From Ehretia macrophylla (taxonomy: Eukaryota; Streptophyta; Magnoliopsida; Boraginales; Ehretiaceae), in contig CM075777.1 of NCBI GenBank assembly GCA_037974665.1, forward strand, positions 9,943,001 to 10,007,000: DNA of 64,000 nucleotides. Direction: 5' to 3'. The position numbers were made by a program, and so were the translations under genes. The notes under the pieces were generated by a model. The model saw only the letters and a program-made list of their open reading frames with translations. It did not search any database and was not told the DNA's origin. This document shows positions 59,389 through 64,000 of the stretch, one piece after another (positions within the stretch are counted from its first letter, which is position 1; the number at the start of each line of letters is the position of its first letter).

Positions 59389-59515
59389 CCAATTTGGAGG
59401 AAACAAAGTGTTATTTTTTCAGGTAAGATGGCGTTTTACCCACTTACGTCCACTTTTTTCTAAGGACAATTAAGCCCTCAATACTAACTTCGTCAGTAAT
59501 TTTGGCCAATATATA

Positions 59516-59789
59516 TGTTTTAAAGAGTTTTTTTTTTGGTCGAGTTTTAAAGAGTTACTTGGACGGTTTCTGCAAGTTTTTCTTTTCACTAATTACCACT
59601 ATTTATTTATTTGCTTTTGATAACTTCAAAACTAAATTGTCATATAACATTATAACTAATAAAAGGATAGTTAGATAGCCTTATCAATAGGTCTATAAGG
59701 AATTAACCTAAACTAAAAAATGTTATTTTAGTCAGAAAAATATAATTAGGATGTCTACAAACAAGACACAATCTCTATCTATAATAATA
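59516..59789. other. Right-arm upstream segment without a left-arm partner
   Basis: In the left arm the homology jumps from 15870 to 25794, so these roughly 270 bp are missing or replaced there. The word ttttaaagagtt is repeated on each side of tttttttggtcgag at 59518-59556. No gene was found. Confidence 0.6.
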
Positions 59790-60600
59790 TAATTCATTAC
59801 ATTAATCACTCTAAACTAAATAAAAATAAATAAAACTTACAATAACTTTGTATCCTGAAGCATACTTTTGATCAATGAGGAAGCAAATTTTACTTGAGCG
59901 GGATCTCATCTCAAAATTTAGTTTAACATGTGTGTATTTTGAAGTATTTTTAACTTGAAAATTAATTTAGTCCCAACTGAAAAACCTTATTATTATATGA
60001 GTGTTAAATTACGTGATTTTAGCCCCGACTATTAAAAAAAAAAAGAAAATACTTGATATGTCCCTATTTTTTATTTTTTGAAAGAAGTAATTATAAACCT
60101 CATAATTTTTTTCTAAAAGAAGCAACTATAAGTCTCGTGAACTTTACTTGCATTAGGCTCTACGACCGTCTTTTATAACTTGTTTGGTTTACAAGTAGTA
60201 AAGATTTATTTACTACAAATGTTTTTGCTTGTACTAAGAACTTGCAAATAGTGTCTTTCAAACACTGTATTGATCATCACTCATGAGTGATCCCATCATA
60301 AGTATCAATCTTAATAATACCATATGTTGGGGGAGCCCATTTAGTTCCTTGAGCTTGATCCAAAATAAAAAAAATAAAAAATGAAAATCTAATTTTGTTA
60401 ATTAAGCCGCACTAAAATCCTTTCTCTTCTGGGTTACATCCTTTGATGTGGGAAAATTTGCTTTGGAGGATTTGTTTCTTCAGCTATTTTGGTAGCATTT
60501 AGGATTTGTCTTGATCCTTCAAAAAGAAAAGCATTTATTCCTTTTCAAATAAAGTAACATGAGTTCTCAAAAGCTTTGCTGCGAGACTAAATTTTTTTTT
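59790..60600 (-). repeat. PPR upstream flank, right (outer arm)
   Basis: Inverted partner of 15060-15870 and, for 60340-60600, of 5640-6045. It includes a member of the agtgttaaattacgtgatttt / ttttagcccc repeat family at 59930-60030, shared with the left arm (15600-15720). Confidence 0.85.
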
Positions 60601-60739
60601 TTTTATTTCTTCTTTTTTGTATTTGTTGCCATGGTCGGACCCTTACCACGATCCAAAACCAATTTACTTTATTCTCTTTATGTGGGACGAATCCACTTCC
60701 TCAAAATAATTGGATGTTCTCATTATTTTAACAGAGAAA

Positions 60740-61082
60740 TCATTTGTAGGACAAATTAACATATCTCTCTAGACACACATTATATCACATACCATGATAT
60801 ACTATGTAATCAAGCAGACTTAAATTAGTTCTTGATTACGTGCCTGAAGACATCACATGGAAGCATATCGTTCACCAAAACATATATAGCAGTAAGCAGA
60901 TCACATGACAACAAAGTGCCTGCGGTGATACCTTGCTCCAATCTGCTCCTTCACTTGTCATGCGCTATTCATACTTTGCTTTTGTCATGTGTTTCAAATA
61001 TTTGGACATAATAAGGCAGGCTTGAAACTATAGAAAGAAAAGGACAATTACATCCGAAACAATCTCTACACTTGTACCATGT
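60740..61082 (-). repeat. Downstream flank of a further minus-strand PPR unit, part 1
   Basis: In minus sense this matches 1260-1440 and 29220-29400 (cttgtcatgcgc.., ggtatcacc, ctttgttgtcatgtg, gatgtcttcag, cgtaatcaagaactaatttaagtctgcttg). It implies another minus-strand PPR copy to the right of the window. Confidence 0.8.
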
Positions 61083-61141
61083 AAGGGCGGAGGGAAGTAT
61101 ACTTCGGGGGTGCACGAATTTGAAAAGAAAGATTTTTTTTA

Positions 61142-61180
<39 letters not shown>

Positions 61181-61668
61181 CACTTATTTTTATCATTTTT
61201 CTTTCATCATGTTTTTCTCTCTTTATTTTTCACTTTTGTTCTCTTATTCTTAAATAGGTTTATAATTTATTTTTTATATTTTGAAGACTATTGTATCTAT
61301 CACTGTATAAATTTCAATTCGTTTATTTTATAATATTTTTAACATTTAATTTAAACTTTTCTAGTTTAGTTATACATTTATTTCAATTTCAATTTTTTTT
61401 GAATGATGTTTAGGTTGTTTTTTATTTTTAATGAATTATTTTGTGTCTTTAATTAAAGAGTTCAGATTTGAATACTTGCGAATTCTTTTTAAAAATATAT
61501 ATATATATTATGATATCTTATTATCAAAATCATGATTCTAGACATAAAGACAATACTTTTCTTTTTGTAATTTATATAAAATAAATTTCCATGAATAAGT
61601 GCCCTTGACTTTGGTTACTGACTCGTCACGTAGTGTATTTCCTAACCCCGGACTTGGTTTCGCCACTG
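61083..61668. mobile_element. Insertion of the ggcgga family with ACCATGT target sites
   Basis: A 586-bp element beginning aagggcggagggaag and ending cttggtttcgccactg, flanked by ACCATGT on both sides (61076-61082, 61669-61675). The interior has (TA)n at 61145-61178 and is AT-rich, with no coding capacity. The flanking PPR downstream sequence continues on both sides, confirming an insertion. Confidence 0.7.
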
Positions 61669-61797
61669 ACCATGTTTAGTAGGAAGCAAAGTAATTTGCT
61701 ACAAGACAAAATCAAGCCAACATCCCAATTATGCAATTGTAGAATGAAAAACAATCTGACACATACAATAATGGAAGGAGCACAGGCAGTTCTTTCA
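61669..61797 (-). repeat. Downstream flank of a further PPR unit, part 2
   Basis: Contains the inverted cccaattatgcaattgtagaatgaaaaacaatctg stretch that matches 29020-29060 and 350-375. Confidence 0.7.
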
Positions 61798-62509
61798 TAG
61801 GGATGGCAACGGGTCGGTTATCTGCGATTTTTGATAAAACCGAAACCGAAACCGTTACCATTTAGTAAACCGAAAACCGAAATCGAAACTGACGGGTTTA
61901 AAAAAAGCATATCCAAAACCGCAACCGACGGGTTTTAAAAAACCCGCGGATAACCGAAACAGAAACTGATTACTTAAAAAAATCAATTTAAATAGAAAAA
62001 AAGTCCAAATTTGTGAAAAAAATATTAATTTACATGTAAAAAAAATCTAAAAATATAATAAACCACAATCTATACATATTAAATAATAAAATTAAAGAAA
62101 TATATATACTACATCATTGCAAATATTTAATTCTAACAAAATAAAAATAAAAAATTGTTCGTCCATTTATACAATAAGACAATAAAATTAAAAAATATAC
62201 TACCATTATCACAAATATTCAATTCTAAAAACAATAAAAATGAGAAACTATTTGTTCATTAATACAACTAAATCAAAGTTCACATGTGTATAATATATAT
62301 ATATATATAAAATAAAATAATAAATTACTAATCGGGTTTTGGTTTTCGATTTTTTTTAATATCAAAAACTAACATCTATCGGTTTATCCATCGGTTTTAC
62401 TTTATAAAATCCAAAACCTAACGGTTTTCCCATCAGTTTTCATTATCGATTTTTTATCGGGCGGTTATCCACCGGTTTCGGGTACAACGGATACCCGTTG
62501 CCATCCCTA
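61798..62509. mobile_element. hAT-like non-autonomous element with TTCTTTCA target sites
   Basis: A 712-bp element with exact 16-bp inverted termini (tagggatggcaacggg left, cccgttgccatcccta right) and an 8-bp target-site duplication TTCTTTCA (61790-61797, 62510-62517), the size expected of hAT. Subterminal aaaccgaaaccg / ggttttcg repeats extend the palindrome. It has no transposase. Confidence 0.92.
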
Positions 62510-62593
62510 TTCTTTCATCTATCAATCACAAGAAGTTCATAACACGTATACTCACATTAGTAGGAGTAAATCTTGAATATATGTTTAATCTAA

Positions 62594-63580
62594 GGGGGCG
62601 TTTGATTTACGGATATATTTTTTATTCCCGAGAATGTGGTTAAAAATGTTTGGTTTGTTAAAAATATTCATGAAAATATTTTGTCAAGTTCATAGAAATG
62701 TTATTTTATTATTTTTAGTTTAATTCAACATTCCAAAGAATGTTAAGCAATTTTTCAATAATGTTCCTAACTTAAAAAAACAAGAATATCTAACAAAGTG
62801 TACAAATAACGATACATTTTGCATTTACTTAGCAAAAAATAATGATACATTTTGCATACTTTTGCTAATACATGACTAAAAAATATTTAGCGTATTAATA
62901 CAACCAAAGTAAATTTATTTTTATAATTTATAAATTTTAACTTGACACTTCAAAATTAGAAACTTAAATTTATTATTTTGTGTAATTTTATTTTATTTTT
63001 TTCTTACTAATTTTATTTTATTTTAATTCTATTTTTATCTTATTTTATTTTATTTTAATTCTATTTTTATCTTATTTTATTTTATTTATTTTATTTTATT
63101 TTAATTCTATTTTTATCTTATTTTATTTATTTTATTTTATTTTTTTATTCTATTTTATTATGTACTTTTTTTATTTTATTTATTATAATTTATTTATTTC
63201 TAAATTTTTTATTTTTTCTATTTTATTTTTAATTTTTTTTAATTTTAACTTATTTAGTTATTTTATTTTAATTAATTTTTTTATTTTTTTACATTATTTT
63301 ATTTTATTTTATATTTTATTGTATTTATTTTAATTTTGTATTTTATAAGATAGGTATTTGGGTCTTTTACTTTTTCAAAGTTATTCCCAAGACTTGGAAA
63401 TGTGATATTCCCACCACCTCGCATGGGAATAGAAATTGGCTAAATCATGAGAATATTGCATTCCCAAGAATGTGACATTCCCAGGAATATTTTTTTATTT
63501 CGCGAACCAAACATGAGAATGTCATATTCCAGACTTCATATTTCCATGAATCTTGTAACATTCTGCGAATCAAACGCCCC
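62594..63580. mobile_element. Harbinger-like MITE with TAA target sites
   Basis: A 987-bp element with termini gggggcgtttgattta (left) and gaatcaaacgcccc (right), flanked by TAA at 62591-62593 and 63581-63583, typical of PIF/Harbinger. Between 62985 and 63350 lies an almost pure T/A tract with repeated ttttattttat units. Subterminal words cattccc / gggaat and gagaatgt recur at both ends. Confidence 0.85.
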
Positions 63581-63583
63581 TAA

Positions 63584-64000
63584 AAAGTAAATCCAGACAT
63601 GGCCTTCCATATCTCATTTGACACTCAATCTTTTATATTTAAAGATTTCCCCAAGAGGGTATTGCACATGGCATAAGATTTATCCACTTCAGTAATTCAA
63701 ACGGAGCCCAACCTTATATCTTGCTCATAGTTGACAATATCCTTCTCCCTATTTTAAGCATGAGAAACTTCACCACAAAAATTGATGCAGGAGACATGAT
63801 TTTCACCACTACCATACCAAAGGGTATGATCGTTCGATAGTTGTCATGTCCAGTCACAAGGTTTTCAATCTCTTCGTACAAAACTTGCAACTGCTTGCTT
63901 CTATTTATCCACAAACTAAAGCTTCTGATGCTGATGCATGTCATTTAGCTAGTAACATAGAATACCGATGATCACAGTGAGGCCAAATTTGACATAGAAA
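63584..64000 (-). repeat. Downstream flank of a further PPR unit, part 3 (window edge)
   Basis: In minus sense this matches 100-200 and 28720-28960 (gtattgcac...gg, tctttaaatata.., tcaaatgagatatggaaggccatgt), and 63950-64000 matches 28430-28500 (tcaaatttggcctcactgtgat). It is truncated by the window end. Confidence 0.75.

Larger units (their letters stand above)
50576..59515 (-). repeat. Right arm of the large inverted duplication
   Basis: Inverted partner of 25794-34993. Features of the left arm recur in reverse order and on the opposite strand: the MITE (51219-51376), unknown exon blocks (51440-51535 and about 52440-52560), TRAF fragment (53935-55290) and PPR copy 3. The inner end lies near 50576 (aaaaggaattctt). 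Confidence 0.92.

Overview
The window is plant nuclear DNA, most likely from a eudicot. It is AT-rich and intron-bearing, has no operon structure, holds P-class PPR genes of the restorer-of-fertility-like (RFL) type, and is dense with plant transposons (Helitron, copia, LINE, TRIM, hAT-like and Harbinger-like elements). I cannot name the species.

The backbone is a broken RFL-PPR cluster. One ancestral unit (upstream flank, PPR gene, downstream flank with a TRAF/MATH-protein fragment) is present in whole or part several times. Unit ends are visible at 1-1680 (tail of a unit lying left of the window). PPR copy 1 is at 6046-6888 (+, 5'-truncated), PPR copy 2 at 25925-27678 (+) and PPR copy 3 at 57514-59388 (-). 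The tail of a further minus-strand unit fills 60740-64000. Copies 2 and 3 lie in the arms of a large inverted duplication: 25794-34993 pairs with 50576-59515, and an outer block at 15060-15870 pairs with 59790-60600. The two PPR copies are convergent. All three are disrupted by different lesions, so I see no intact PPR gene here.

Between the outer and inner left-arm blocks sits about 10 kb absent from the right arm (15870-25793). It holds a degenerate Helitron Rep/helicase gene on the minus strand and, beyond its 3' end, minus-strand pieces of host genes. These are one exon of a PP2A B55 regulatory subunit and exons of a calcineurin B-like (CBL) calcium sensor, partly in tandem duplicate. This looks like transposon-associated gene-fragment capture.

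The spacer between the arms (34994-50575) carries LINE fragments, MITEs, a 1.5-kb Harbinger-like element with an extreme C-rich strand, a CACTA-like remnant, a degenerate Ty1/copia element and one apparently intact host gene, an F-box protein (41544-42821, -).

Left of copy 2 are a TRIM retrotransposon with exact target-site duplications inside an RNase H/LINE remnant, a possible organelle-derived insert (9280-9760), an isolated exon-like block (10168-10322) and a MITE (11384-11809). The right end shows three element insertions with recognisable termini and duplicated target sites. The window therefore reads as a PPR cluster that expanded by segmental and inverted duplication, then decayed and was filled by transposons. 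Only the F-box gene looks able to make an ordinary protein.
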